From NCBI GenBank assembly GCA_001870995.2, contig MLAV02000012.1:137451-201450 (forward strand): DNA of 64,000 nt. Reading direction: 5' to 3'. The notes under the pieces were generated by a model. That model saw only the letters and a list, made by a program, of their open reading frames with translations, ran no database searches and was not told where the DNA came from. Both the position numbers and the translations under genes were made by a program. Positions 8,573 to 17,024 of the stretch are shown one piece after another. Position 1 is the first letter of the stretch; the number at the start of each line of letters is the position of its first letter. The DNA comes from Chitinophaga sp. CB10 (GTDB taxonomy: Bacteria; Bacteroidota; Bacteroidia; Chitinophagales; Chitinophagaceae).

Positions 8573-9880
8573 TTACTTCACCCACGGGCTGCTGATCTCC
8601 AGCTTCCTCAATGCCTCCTGGATTTCCGGGTTAGCCATAAACAGCCGCCAAAGCAAGCCGCTTCTATAATTCTCAATCATCACCACTATCGGCCCCTGGT
8701 CGATGGCTAAATACTGGTTATCAAACCAGCCTGCGGACTCATTAAACGCATCGTAAAAACCGTACTCGCCCCACAACCTGTCCCCTACTTTATTGTAAAA
8801 ATATTTCAGGGCCTGCATGGAATATTCCGGCGTGTAAGGAAAGGACGAGAGCGCGGCTGTTGGCGTAATCACCCCCAAATCGTTGGTGGGCGAATGCGCG
8901 TTGTAGAATTCCTGGTTATCGCTGGCGGTAAGCCCCCAGCAGTCGGGCCCGTAGCCTTTGTAATGCTTAGGGTTCTCTATGCAGTACTGCCGGTTGATGA
9001 GCGTGTGATGCTTATTCTGCTCCCAGTAATCGGCATAGCGGTCTTTAAGTCCCCGCGGGTCCAGCCCGAGGAAGGAATAGTGCGCGAAGAACAAAGGTCC
9101 GCCGTAATCGAAGCCCAGCGGCAGTTTGATGCCGTAATAAGTTTTCCCGTTGAAAAAATAATTACTCATGGCCCAGCCCTGGTGGTAGAGTTTGGGCGAT
9201 ACCGGGTAATTAGGCGAAGCCACCGCCAGGATGTAGGCGATCAAACATTCGTTCCAGCCATGAATCTGGTGGTTCATGCTCCAACCGTTGTTGGGCGACC
9301 AATGCCAGTAAAGTACATTTTGTCCGCCCTGGGTGTACCAGCTCCATTCCGCGTCGTTCCACATCCAGGTGATTTTATTGCGCAGCTCTGTTTCCTTGGG
9401 CGTATCGCGGTTGAAGTACTGTCGAACGGCGAGCAGGCCCTGGAACATGAATGCGCTCTCTACGAGGTCGCCCCCATCGTCCTTACGGCCAAAGGGAATG
9501 GTTTTGCCGGTAGCGCCGTTCATCCAGTGGGGCCATATACCGTGGTAGCTGTCCGCCTTCCAGAGGAAGTTCACAATTTTCAGCAGGCGGTCCAGTCCTT
9601 GTTCGCGGGTGATGAAGCCGCGTTCAATACCTACGATGATGGCCATTACGCCAAAGCCGGAGCCGCCGATGGTAACGGTTTCCGGTGTGGGCGTACGCTC
9701 AGGCGCCAGTCCGGATACGGGGTGCGCGAATTTCCAGAAGTAGTTGAAAGTGCGTTGCTGGACTAAGGTGAGCAAGGCGGAATCGCCCAGCTGTGGCCGG
9801 GCGGCGGGCTTTTTGCGTTGGGCATGGGCGGAGAGCATGCCGGCGAGTAAGAGTATGGTAATGATGGATCGTGTGAACAT
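8573..9880 (-). CDS. GH144-type glycoside hydrolase (glycoamylase-fold, beta-1,2-glucanase-like) of PUL2
   Basis: This 435-residue secreted protein (signal peptide 1-20, AHA-Q) is followed by a single (alpha/alpha)6-barrel domain of the PF10091 'glycoamylase' type from about residue 33 to 430. The stretch DDGGDLVE supplies Asp134, Asp138 and Glu141, and HGWNE supplies Glu211. From memory, these match the spacing of the acidic residues implicated in the endo-beta-1,2-glucanase of Chitinophaga pinensis that founded GH144. The likely reaction is cleavage of beta-1,2-glucan (sophoro-oligosaccharide backbone) in the periplasm or at the cell surface. It lies downstream of a SusC/SusD pair on the same strand, 203 bp after SusD. 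That gap is filled by a 42-bp repeat array. Other PF10091 families (GH162-like or uncharacterised) remain possible. Confidence 0.85.
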   Translation of the reverse strand: MFTRSIITILLLAGMLSAHAQRKKPAARPQLGDSALLTLVQQRTFNYFWKFAHPVSGLAPERTPTPETVTIGGSGFGVMAIIVGIERGFITREQGLDRLLKIVNFLWKADSYHGIWPHWMNGATGKTIPFGRKDDGGDLVESAFMFQGLLAVRQYFNRDTPKETELRNKITWMWNDAEWSWYTQGGQNVLYWHWSPNNGWSMNHQIHGWNECLIAYILAVASPNYPVSPKLYHQGWAMSNYFFNGKTYYGIKLPLGFDYGGPLFFAHYSFLGLDPRGLKDRYADYWEQNKHHTLINRQYCIENPKHYKGYGPDCWGLTASDNQEFYNAHSPTNDLGVITPTAALSSFPYTPEYSMQALKYFYNKVGDRLWGEYGFYDAFNESAGWFDNQYLAIDQGPIVVMIENYRSGLLWRLFMANPEIQEALRKLEISSPWVK

Positions 9881-9928
9881 TAATTGATGGTTAGGTGGTG
9901 GATGAATTGGTTCGGGGAGCTGCAGCTG

Positions 9929-10054
9929 CCCGAACCAGTTTAACCAGATTCATTCGGAGGATTAAAGGCCCCCGAACCAGTTTTACCAGATTCATTCGGA
10001 AACTCCAAGGCCCCCGAACCAGTTTTATCAAATTCATTCGGAAACTCCAAGGCC
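9929..10054. repeat. Three tandem 42-bp repeats between SusD2 and the GH144-type gene
   Basis: Units begin at 9929, 9971 and 10013. Units 2 and 3 differ at only a few bases; unit 1 is more diverged. Each unit has a CCGAA...TTCGG inverted repeat, so the transcript would carry three successive hairpins. An inverted partial copy (GAATTGGTTCGGGG, 9905-9918) forms a further stem with the first unit around an AGCTGCAGCT core. On the minus strand the units also read as an open 14-codon repeat in the same frame as the end of SusD2, after its TAG stop. Confidence 0.9.
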
Positions 10055-10083
10055 TGGCTGATTTGCCTCAGTAACCTCCATAT

Positions 10084-11589
10084 CTAATAATTCGGATTCT
10101 GCTGCAGCTTCCCCTGGCTAAACTGTATCTGTGTAAACGGTATCGGAAACACCTCATGCTTCCCTACCACAAACGTTTTCCCGTGCTTACTGAACGCCGC
10201 CACGGCCGTTCCCGGCGCCAGGCCATTCTCCCGCACCAGTTCAAAATACCGGTCATGTTCCATGGCCAGCTCTACGCGCCTTTCATGCCAGATGTCCTGC
10301 AAGGTGACGCTGGGTTTGCCCGCAAGCCCCGCCCGCACGCGCAATGCAGATACGTCCGCCGCGGCCGCGCCGCCATTGCCCAGCGCCAGCGCCGCCTCTG
10401 CATGGATCAGCAATACTTCCGCCAGGCGAAGGATGCGCAGGTTCTTGGGCAGCCGGTCCTGGTTGCCGCAAAACTGCTCCATGGTGCGACTATGATACGC
10501 CTTGTAATTATACCGGTCGTTCTCTACGCTATCCCTGCCGGGGATGCGAAAATTATCCCAAAGGATTGTACCCGTTGGGCCTACGGTAATAACGGTGGCG
10601 GCTAAACGCTTATCGCCGGGTTCATATTCATTCACCAAACTTTGGGAAGGGCCGCCGAAGCCCCAGCCGAGGTCCGCCCAGCCGCGCTTACCGCCGGCGC
10701 GGGGGCCCTGGCTGTTGCTGTAAACTTCCACCGCTGCGTCGCAGGTGGCATTTGTCCCGGTTTGAATTTCAAAAAGCGATTCGGAATTATTCGCGCCTGC
10801 CTGCCGCCATATGGTAGCATAGTCCGTTACCAGGCTGTAAGGCCCTACCTTACCGGTTATAACGGAGTCGGATAAACTGAATGCCCGCTGCCAGTTGCGC
10901 CGGTACAACATCACTTTCGCCAGCATGCCGGCTGCAGCGCCTTTCGTGGCCCTGCCAACCGCGCTGCCGCTTGCCCCTTTCGCCGGGAGGTTGGCCAACG
11001 CAAATTCCAGGTCCGATATAATCAGCTGGTAAATATCATCCGCGCTGGCGCGGGTTTGATACTGGTCCTGCGCGGCTTCCGTCGGCGTCAGCACCTTATC
11101 GATCTTAGGCACGCCGCCGAAGATGCGCACCAGGTTAAAGTAAAAATATCCCCGCAGAAAATGCACCTCACCCTGCAAACGGCTCTTGGTGGCCGCATCC
11201 AGGGAAGTGGAAGACTCCAGCGATCCCAACGCCTTGTTGGCCCTGGCGATGGCCTGGTAGTAGCCGGACCAGAGGTCGTTAAACGTACTGTTGTTCGCAT
11301 CCATCGTGAGGTTGTCCAGCTGGCCCTGCGTTGGCGCGGCATCGTCCGGACTGCTTCCCTTATCCGCATCGTCAGAGGCGATGTTCGTCACGCCGATAAA
11401 CGGAAAACCATGCAGCTTGCCCACCCACATGTTATTATAAATACCGGTCACCAGGTTCTGCGCGGTGGCCGGGTCGCTGGCAGCCGCGTCTTCATCAATC
11501 TGGCCCTGGGGCTTCACGTCCAGGTAGTTATTACAGGCAAACAATGCGGACATGAAAACGGCGCCGGTTATAGCAAATATCTTCTTCAT
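10084..11589 (-). CDS. RagB/SusD-family glycan-binding lipoprotein (PUL2)
   Basis: This 501-residue lipoprotein (lipobox LFAC, Cys19) starts with NNYLDVKPQGQIDED, a typical SusD opening. It has the TPR-type region (EVHFLRGYFYFNLVRIFGGVPKIDK) and the C-terminal family signature (RILRLAEVLLIHAEAALALGNG, IWHERRVELAMEHDRYFELVR). It starts 12 bp after SusC2 ends, so the two are co-transcribed. It should bind the glycan that the downstream GH144-type enzyme attacks. The frame is intact and ends in NPNY, as many SusD proteins do. Confidence 0.95.
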   Translation of the reverse strand: MKKIFAITGAVFMSALFACNNYLDVKPQGQIDEDAAASDPATAQNLVTGIYNNMWVGKLHGFPFIGVTNIASDDADKGSSPDDAAPTQGQLDNLTMDANNSTFNDLWSGYYQAIARANKALGSLESSTSLDAATKSRLQGEVHFLRGYFYFNLVRIFGGVPKIDKVLTPTEAAQDQYQTRASADDIYQLIISDLEFALANLPAKGASGSAVGRATKGAAAGMLAKVMLYRRNWQRAFSLSDSVITGKVGPYSLVTDYATIWRQAGANNSESLFEIQTGTNATCDAAVEVYSNSQGPRAGGKRGWADLGWGFGGPSQSLVNEYEPGDKRLAATVITVGPTGTILWDNFRIPGRDSVENDRYNYKAYHSRTMEQFCGNQDRLPKNLRILRLAEVLLIHAEAALALGNGGAAAADVSALRVRAGLAGKPSVTLQDIWHERRVELAMEHDRYFELVRENGLAPGTAVAAFSKHGKTFVVGKHEVFPIPFTQIQFSQGKLQQNPNY

Positions 11590-11601
11590 GACTTACGTTT
11601 T

Positions 11602-14600
11602 TTAGAATGAAACATTAACACCGAAACCGAAGGTGCGGGTAATAGGATAAGCGTTTAGCTCAATCCCCGCATCCAGTATGCCGCTGGTGTTGTTGGTGGA
11701 ATTGGTGGCCGTATTCACCCGGTTATTAATACTGTTGTCATAATCGATGGTACCGCCTGGCAGCTCCGGACTAAAGCCTGTAAACCGCATCAGCGTGAAG
11801 AGGTTTTGCGCGGTGAGGTACACGCGGAAGCGTGTAAGTCCCATCCGTTTCAACGTTTGCTCCGGCAGATTGTAACCGATGGTAAGGTTGTTACAACGCA
11901 GGAAGTTACCGGATTCCACGAAGTACGTAGAGGCGGGAAGGTTAGAGGTGATCAGGCGGGGATCGGTAGCGGACGGGCGGTCCGGCTTCCAGCGATTGTT
12001 CTCATAATCCGCTTCAATGTTATCCGTGTTTTCAAAACGGTAAGCCTTTTTACCGTTATAGATTTTATTTCCGCCGCTGCCATAGAAATCCGCCGAAAAA
12101 TCAAAACTCTTATATTTCAATCCCAGGTTGAAACCATAAAAATATTTCGGCTGGTAGGAACCTACAAACTGCCGGTCGCTGGCGTTGATGATTCCATCCC
12201 CGTTGAAATCCTTGTAGCGCAGGTCCCCAGGGCGAATGTTGCCTTTGTTGGGATCATTTTTGATATTCGGATCGCTGTTAATTTCATCCTGGCTCTGGTA
12301 AACGCCCAGGGATTCCAGCACGTAAAAGCTGGCTACAGGCTGACCATTATCCGTGCGCGTGATATAGCTCTGCTGCCCTACACCACCGCCCAGCAGGGCC
12401 TGGCCGCCGGCGAGGTTGGTGACTTCATTTTTATTGAAGGAAATATTTCCGCCAACGTTGTAGCTGAAGTCTTTGGAGATATCATCCTTCCAGTTGAGGG
12501 ACACTTCAAAACCGGTATTCTTAAACGACGCAGCATTGGTGATGTACGTATTATCCGGGTCGCCTAAAATACTGGGGATGTTCACCACGATCAGCGCATC
12601 GGAGGTTTTCTTGTTGTAGTAATCCAGCTCCCCGCTGAGCCGCTCGTCCAGCAGGCTGAATTCAAAACCAACGTCAAACTGCGTGGTGGTTTCCCATTTC
12701 AGGTTATTGTCCTTCGTGTCCTGCAGGGCAATCCCCTGCGTGATGCTGTTATCAAAGAAGTACGGCAGGTTAACGGTTGCCGTATTGATATAGGCGTTGG
12801 TAGGAATATTATCATTCCCGAGTTGTCCCCAGCTGGCGCGGAATTTCAGGAAGTCGAACAACTGCTGATCCTTCATAAATTCTTCCTGCGTCATCACCCA
12901 GCCGATGCCCACGGTGGGAAAATAGCCCCAGCGTTCTTTGAATTTGGAGCTGCCATCCGCACGGATGGAAGCGCTCAGGAGATAGCGGTCATCGTAGCTG
13001 TAGCTGGCGCGGCCCACGAAGGATTGGCGGGCGTATTTATCCCCGCGGTTGTAGAGGGTGGACTGCACGTTGGGATCGCCGAGGTCGAGGTACCAGAGGT
13101 CTTTCTGCGCCGGCACATTGATGCGGGAGCCCAGCAGGAAGGTGCTGTAGAAGCCTTCCGTCACGGAGCCGGCCAGTACGGTGAGGTGATGCTTCCCGAA
13201 TGAGTGATCGAAGGTGGCGGTATTATCCCATACCCATCCCTGCTGCCGGCTGTCATTAATTTGCAGTTTACTGTTATCCTGGCGCTGGTTACCGCCGGCC
13301 ACCAGGAAAGTTTTATCATCGTTAAGGAACTGGTAGTTGTACACGCGGTCGTAGCCCCAGCGCAGGTCCGCGTTGAAAGCGGAGCGCAGCTTCAGCCATT
13401 TTGCCGGGTTATATTCCAGCGCGATGTTGCCCTGCAGGCGGGAATCCTGTTGGAGGTAATTGCGTTTATCCACCTGCAGCATCGGGTTGGCAACGTTGCC
13501 CCAGGCGGAGGTATTGCCATAGCGGCCGCCTTCCTGCACCGGCACTACCGGCGCGGCCCGGTAGATGTTGCCGTAGATGTCAAATAGGGAAACGTTTTGG
13601 CCGCTGCCCCGGGAATAGGATAACTGCGAAGTTAATTTCCATTTCTCGGAGATGTTCAGGTCGTTGTTAGCGCGGAAGGTGAAGCGGCGGAAATCGTTCG
13701 TACGTACGATACCGTTATCCTCGATATAACCGGCGCTGTAGTAGTAAGTATATTTATCAGAGCCGCCTGACACGGATACGTTGTGATTCATCTGGAAAGC
13801 CTTGCGCAGCAGGGCATCATACCAGTTGGTGGAGCCGCCGTAGGCCGCGGCGTCGGTGTTCGGATCTTTGGAGGGGGCGGCATCCCTGAGGTAATCGATA
13901 TACTGGTTCCTGTCCGCCATTTTCACCAGGTGGGCCGCTTCGCGGAAGCCGGCCTGGCCGTCGTACCGGATTTCCATTTTGCCTGCCTTGCCTTTCCGGG
14001 TGGTGATGATCACGACGCCGTTGGCAGCGCGCACGCCGTAAATGGCTGCAGAAGCGTCTTTCAGCACGTCCATGCTGACGATATCGGCGTTGTTGATATT
14101 GCGGATATCATCCGTCAGCACGCCGTCCACTACATACAGCGGATTGGCGCCGCCCATGACGGAGCCGGTACCTCTGACGCGCACCTGTGGCTGCGTATTC
14201 GGTTGCCCGGAGTTGATGATTTGCACCCCGGCTACTTTACCCTGCATGGCCTGGGTGGCGGTGAGTACGGGTTGGCGGGCCAGGTCCTCTCCTTTTACGG
14301 AGGCGATGGCGCCGGTTACGTCCCTTTTGCGCTGGGTGCCGTAACCTACGACTACCACGCCGCCCAGCTGGTTCTGGTCTTTAGCGAGCTGGATGTTTAC
14401 GCCCGATTGGCCGGCGTTTACCACCCGCGACTGGCTGACGTACCCGAGGTAGGAAACGACGATGGTGCCCGATTCCCCGGGCAGGCGCACGGTAAAAGAG
14501 CCATCGGGCCCGGTGGTAGTGCCGGCGCTGGTACCTTGTATGCGAACAGTTACGCCTATCAGTGCTTCTCCTGTTGCCGAGTCCTTCACTGTGCCTTTCA

Positions 14601-14697
14601 CCGGATCTGTTTGCTGTGCCGGCGCGTTGGCGGCGAAGATGACCAGCATCATCCCCGCCAGCCATGCGCCGCGGATCTTTGTAACGGTTATGCTCAT
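11602..14697 (-). CDS. SusC/RagA-family TonB-dependent transporter (PUL2)
   Basis: This 1031-residue protein has a signal peptide (about 1-27, NAPAQQ), a CarboxypepD_reg-like domain (about 32-115) and the TonB-box-like segment GGVVVVGYGTQRKRDVTGAI. The plug carries ANPLYVVDGVL and AAIYGVRAANGVVIIT, and the barrel ends in FGVNVSF. It imports oligosaccharides with SusD2, probably beta-1,2-glucan fragments to judge from the GH144-type neighbour. The ATG at 14697 directly follows one arm of a perfect 16-bp inverted repeat, so in the mRNA the initiation region would be held in a long stem. No dedicated regulator gene flanks this PUL. Confidence 0.95.
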   Translation of the reverse strand: MSITVTKIRGAWLAGMMLVIFAANAPAQQTDPVKGTVKDSATGEALIGVTVRIQGTSAGTTTGPDGSFTVRLPGESGTIVVSYLGYVSQSRVVNAGQSGVNIQLAKDQNQLGGVVVVGYGTQRKRDVTGAIASVKGEDLARQPVLTATQAMQGKVAGVQIINSGQPNTQPQVRVRGTGSVMGGANPLYVVDGVLTDDIRNINNADIVSMDVLKDASAAIYGVRAANGVVIITTRKGKAGKMEIRYDGQAGFREAAHLVKMADRNQYIDYLRDAAPSKDPNTDAAAYGGSTNWYDALLRKAFQMNHNVSVSGGSDKYTYYYSAGYIEDNGIVRTNDFRRFTFRANNDLNISEKWKLTSQLSYSRGSGQNVSLFDIYGNIYRAAPVVPVQEGGRYGNTSAWGNVANPMLQVDKRNYLQQDSRLQGNIALEYNPAKWLKLRSAFNADLRWGYDRVYNYQFLNDDKTFLVAGGNQRQDNSKLQINDSRQQGWVWDNTATFDHSFGKHHLTVLAGSVTEGFYSTFLLGSRINVPAQKDLWYLDLGDPNVQSTLYNRGDKYARQSFVGRASYSYDDRYLLSASIRADGSSKFKERWGYFPTVGIGWVMTQEEFMKDQQLFDFLKFRASWGQLGNDNIPTNAYINTATVNLPYFFDNSITQGIALQDTKDNNLKWETTTQFDVGFEFSLLDERLSGELDYYNKKTSDALIVVNIPSILGDPDNTYITNAASFKNTGFEVSLNWKDDISKDFSYNVGGNISFNKNEVTNLAGGQALLGGGVGQQSYITRTDNGQPVASFYVLESLGVYQSQDEINSDPNIKNDPNKGNIRPGDLRYKDFNGDGIINASDRQFVGSYQPKYFYGFNLGLKYKSFDFSADFYGSGGNKIYNGKKAYRFENTDNIEADYENNRWKPDRPSATDPRLITSNLPASTYFVESGNFLRCNNLTIGYNLPEQTLKRMGLTRFRVYLTAQNLFTLMRFTGFSPELPGGTIDYDNSINNRVNTATNSTNNTSGILDAGIELNAYPITRTFGFGVNVSF

Positions 14698-14789
14698 AAC
14701 GACTGTTTATTTACGATGGATAATATGATGTGGCAGCGTCTGCCGACCGGTATTTTGGTTGCGCATCATGTTATAAATAAACAGTCGTT
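14698..14789 (-). promoter_or_regulatory. 5'-UTR stem-loop abutting the SusC2 start codon
   Basis: The arms AACGACTGTTTATTTA (14698-14713) and its perfect reverse complement (14774-14789) enclose a 60-nt loop. The loop can extend pairing through ATGATG/CATCAT and holds an inner hairpin, GGCAG-ACG-CTGCC. In the minus-strand transcript the 3' arm ends at the base before the AUG, so the A/U-rich initiation region typical of Bacteroidota would be paired. A 92-bp MITE-like element with terminal inverted repeats is the alternative; I see no target duplication. Confidence 0.65.
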
Positions 14790-14807
14790 TGCCGGAATTT
14801 GTTACGT

Positions 14808-14836
14808 CAAAGGTTGCTTAGATACGATTTAGACAA
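14808..14836 (-). promoter_or_regulatory. Candidate promoter of SusC2
   Basis: On the minus strand a TTG (14836-14834) lies 18 bp before AACCTTTG (14815-14808), which matches TAnnTTTG at six of the eight positions or fewer degenerate ones. Transcription from about 14801 would include the whole 92-nt stem-loop. The region also contains TTGTA(7)TACAA (14841-14857), a possible operator. Both are weak calls. Confidence 0.3.
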
Positions 14837-14881
14837 TTAGTTGTACGAAAACTACAAGCGCGTATATCCGTTAGCGTTAGG

Positions 14882-15388
14882 TTATTTACCAGCGCCATCT
14901 TCATATACAGGGCCGTACATACCTGGTACTTTATTGCCGGTAGCGCGCAGGTACACGATCATTTCGCCGCGGTGGTGGTAGATGTGGTTAAACAGGAAGC
15001 CGCGCGCTACTACGGCGCGGGTCATGGGCCCGAGTATGGTGCGGTCGCCCACTTTCATGGTCCATTCCCTGTCCAGGCTTTCTTCCGTGGAGGCCTGCAA
15101 GGCTGCCCTCGCTTTTGCTACATTTTTTTCGAAGAGGTCCAGCGTAGCGGCGATATCCTCTGCGCTGCCGCGTTCCAGCTTGTCCGTAGCCATGTCGTAC
15201 ACATCCTGGGTGAGTGTGCCTGCGTACCAGTGGTAAATGGTAGCGATGTGTTGGGCGAGCTGGCCCATGGTCCAGGAATTGGGGGCTGGCTTGTAGGAAA
15301 GGTCCTTAGCGGGTATGGCCTGTAAGAGTTTGCGGGTATTGTGTACTTCATGTTCGAACTCGATGAGCAAGGCTTGTAAAAGGGTCAT
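14882..15388 (-). CDS. DinB-family protein (DinB_2 four-helix bundle)
   Basis: This 168-residue cytoplasmic protein has the DinB/YfiT four-helix metal-binding fold. Candidate ligands are His47 in QLAQHIA and His135/His139 in FNHIYHHRGEMIVYL. The C-terminal NHIYHHRGE signature is characteristic. Members are thought to bind divalent metals, and many use bacillithiol or related thiols for transfer reactions; the substrate here is unknown. It is a single gene, with SusC2's upstream region on one side and a repeat-rich gap on the other. A second, distant DinB protein lies at 25394-25906. Confidence 0.85.
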   Translation of the reverse strand: MTLLQALLIEFEHEVHNTRKLLQAIPAKDLSYKPAPNSWTMGQLAQHIATIYHWYAGTLTQDVYDMATDKLERGSAEDIAATLDLFEKNVAKARAALQASTEESLDREWTMKVGDRTILGPMTRAVVARGFLFNHIYHHRGEMIVYLRATGNKVPGMYGPVYEDGAGK

Positions 15389-15582
15389 GGTTTCAATTTT
15401 TTCTTTCGAAGTTAAGTTTTTGTGGGGAGAATAAAATGCCGCGCTGCCGGGAGGTCCCGTCTGTGAATAGTTCTAACGGCAGGAGTATGCCGGGGGCAGC
15501 GGGGGTGGTGGTATGGCGGTACGTCTTCCGGACGTTTGCTGCGTTGCGGGAGGCATGCGTGCCGGCGGCGTTGCTGTTGGGG

Positions 15583-15804
15583 TTTTCATAGCGTGCGTGA
15601 AGGATAACTACCAGCCAGCAGCTTTTACTGCAAAGAGCAATAGCGGCATGGCGGCAGGTTTTCATAGCATGCCTAAAGCATAACTACCAACCAGCAGCTT
15701 TTACTGCAAGGAGCAATAGCGGCATGGCAGCGCCCTGCGCAGCTTTTCATAGCATTACCCGAAGGATGACTGCCAGCCAGCAGCCTTGCCTGCAATGGCA
15801 GGTT
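15583..15804. repeat. Three-copy tandem repeat of 76-85 bp in the gap 15389-15930
   Basis: Copies start with TTTTCATAGC at 15583, 15659 and 15744. They share the core AACTACC(A/G)(A/G)CCAGCAGC and a downstream AGAGCAATAGCGGCATGGC block in the first two; the third is shorter and diverged. The 540-bp gap otherwise contains the ArsR promoter and operator at its right end. Reading frames across the repeat encode the same short peptide in each copy and look like by-products, not genes. Confidence 0.75.
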
Positions 15805-15877
15805 GCGTTGTACCTCCTCTCCCCGGACGTTGACTTTACAGCCCCGCGCAAATAAATCTCCCTCCCCCAAAAAATAA

Positions 15878-15915
15878 ATTTGCGCAAGCAAATACTTGCA
15901 TATATATTTGCAAGT
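15878..15915 (+). promoter_or_regulatory. ArsR-operon promoter overlapped by two palindromes
   Basis: TTTG (15879-15882), 20 bp, then TATATTTG (15903-15910) form a perfect Bacteroidota promoter. Two inverted repeats cover it: ATTTGC-GCAA-GCAAAT (15878-15893) and ACTTGCA-N8-TGCAAGT (15894-15915). ArsR repressors bind such palindromes over promoters, so autoregulation by the adjacent gene is the natural reading. Confidence 0.7.
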
Positions 15916-15930
15916 AAATGATTGCATATT

Positions 15931-16284
15931 ATGGAAGCAAGAAGAGATGTATTCCAGGCGATAGCCGATCCGACCAGGCGGGCAATAATTGGGATGATAG
16001 CGGAGCAACCGGTGAACGTCAATACCATAGCGGAACAATTTGACGTGAGCCGGCAGGCAATTTCGTTGCACCTGAAGATACTGACGGAATGCGGCCTGGT
16101 GAACGTGCAGCAGCAAGGCCGCGAACGCTTGTGTGAAGCGCGGTTGGAAAAGCTCAATGAAGTACATGAATGGGTGCAACAGTACCACCATTTATGGACG
16201 AGCCGCCTCAGCGCCCTCAAGAATTTCCTTGAAGAAGAAGCGGGAAAGTCGCCCAAAAAGAAATCTAAAAAATCTAAAAAGTAA
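15931..16284 (+). CDS. ArsR/SmtB-family winged-helix repressor
   Basis: This 117-residue protein starts at the ATG at 15931; upstream codons in frame would need a TTG and lie too close to the promoter. Residues 3-90 form the ArsR winged helix (IADPTRRAIIGMIAEQPVNVNTIAEQFDVSRQAISLHLKIL), with the recognition helix at SRQAISLHL. No CxC metal-sensing motif is seen, so this belongs to the non-metal class often paired with SRPBCC/AHSA1 genes. The tail is Lys/Ser-rich (KKKSKKSKK). The SRPBCC gene starts 3 bp after the stop, forming a two-gene operon under a palindrome-covered promoter. Confidence 0.93.
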   Translation: MEARRDVFQAIADPTRRAIIGMIAEQPVNVNTIAEQFDVSRQAISLHLKILTECGLVNVQQQGRERLCEARLEKLNEVHEWVQQYHHLWTSRLSALKNFLEEEAGKSPKKKSKKSKK

Positions 16285-16287
16285 CAT

Positions 16288-16770
16288 ATGGAAAATTCAG
16301 TTCAAACCAATGAGGTATTCATTGAAGAGACCTTCAAGGCCAGTATTGACCGCGTTTTCAGGGCATGGACCGATCCGCAGCAACTGATGAAATGGTATGC
16401 GCCGGAAGGCTGCACTATCCGGTTTAAACAGCTGGACATCCACACCGGCGGCAAGTTTCATTCCTGCATTACGCACCCTACGCATGGGGATTGCTGGTGC
16501 ATCGGGGAATACCTGGAAATTGTGCCGAACCGGAAAATCGTTTTCACAATGATCAATGCCGATGAAAACGGGCAGCCGGTGAATCCTGCGGACATTGGCA
16601 TGGACGCTGACTGGCCGGGCGAAACCGTTGTTACGGTGACTTTCGCAGAAGAGAAAGGCGGTACCAAATTACAATTGCGCCAGACGGTTTCGCAGGCGCT
16701 TGCTACGAAGACCGGCGCTTACCCAAGCTGGCTGCAGATGTTGGGTAAGATGAAGGCGATGGTGGAATAA
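16288..16770 (+). CDS. SRPBCC/AHSA1-domain protein in ArsR operon
   Basis: This 160-residue protein has a START/Bet v1-like AHSA1 fold. The N-terminal strand and helix contain the family pattern FKASIDRVFRAWTDPQQLMKWYAPEGC, followed by the curved sheet (GGKFHSCITHPTHGDCWCIGEYLEIVPNRKIVF) and the C-terminal helix (WLQMLGKMKAMVE). The fold encloses a hydrophobic pocket for lipids or other small ligands; no enzymatic residues are evident. Its position 3 bp after the ArsR gene is the standard arrangement and implies co-expression when the repressor is released. Confidence 0.9.
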   Translation: MENSVQTNEVFIEETFKASIDRVFRAWTDPQQLMKWYAPEGCTIRFKQLDIHTGGKFHSCITHPTHGDCWCIGEYLEIVPNRKIVFTMINADENGQPVNPADIGMDADWPGETVVTVTFAEEKGGTKLQLRQTVSQALATKTGAYPSWLQMLGKMKAMVE

Positions 16771-17024
16771 GGTTGTTTTATTTTGTTTGTTGACCGGCGG
16801 ATGTTATTGACCGTCCTGGCTTGCTGGCGTTGGATTGTATTACAGCAGCGGAACGGGCGGTTTATAACATCCAAAGGTTTTTTTATCATGTGGTGGAATG
16901 GGCGTATGGTTACTGGTAATAAATGGTATATTTGTCATCGTGTATTTTGAAACAGTTATTAAAGCATTATATGTTGACTGAGCTATTGGAGGAGGGCGTA
17001 ACATATGCTGCAACTTCAAGCCCC

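Noticed and set aside
9929..10054. CRISPR array
   Set aside because: The 42-bp units are contiguous with no unique spacers and no cas genes are present.
15673..16256. Overlapping minus-strand frames covering the repeats and the ArsR gene
   Set aside because: They run antisense to a clear ArsR gene and its promoter; the repeated peptide in them is a by-product of the DNA repeat.
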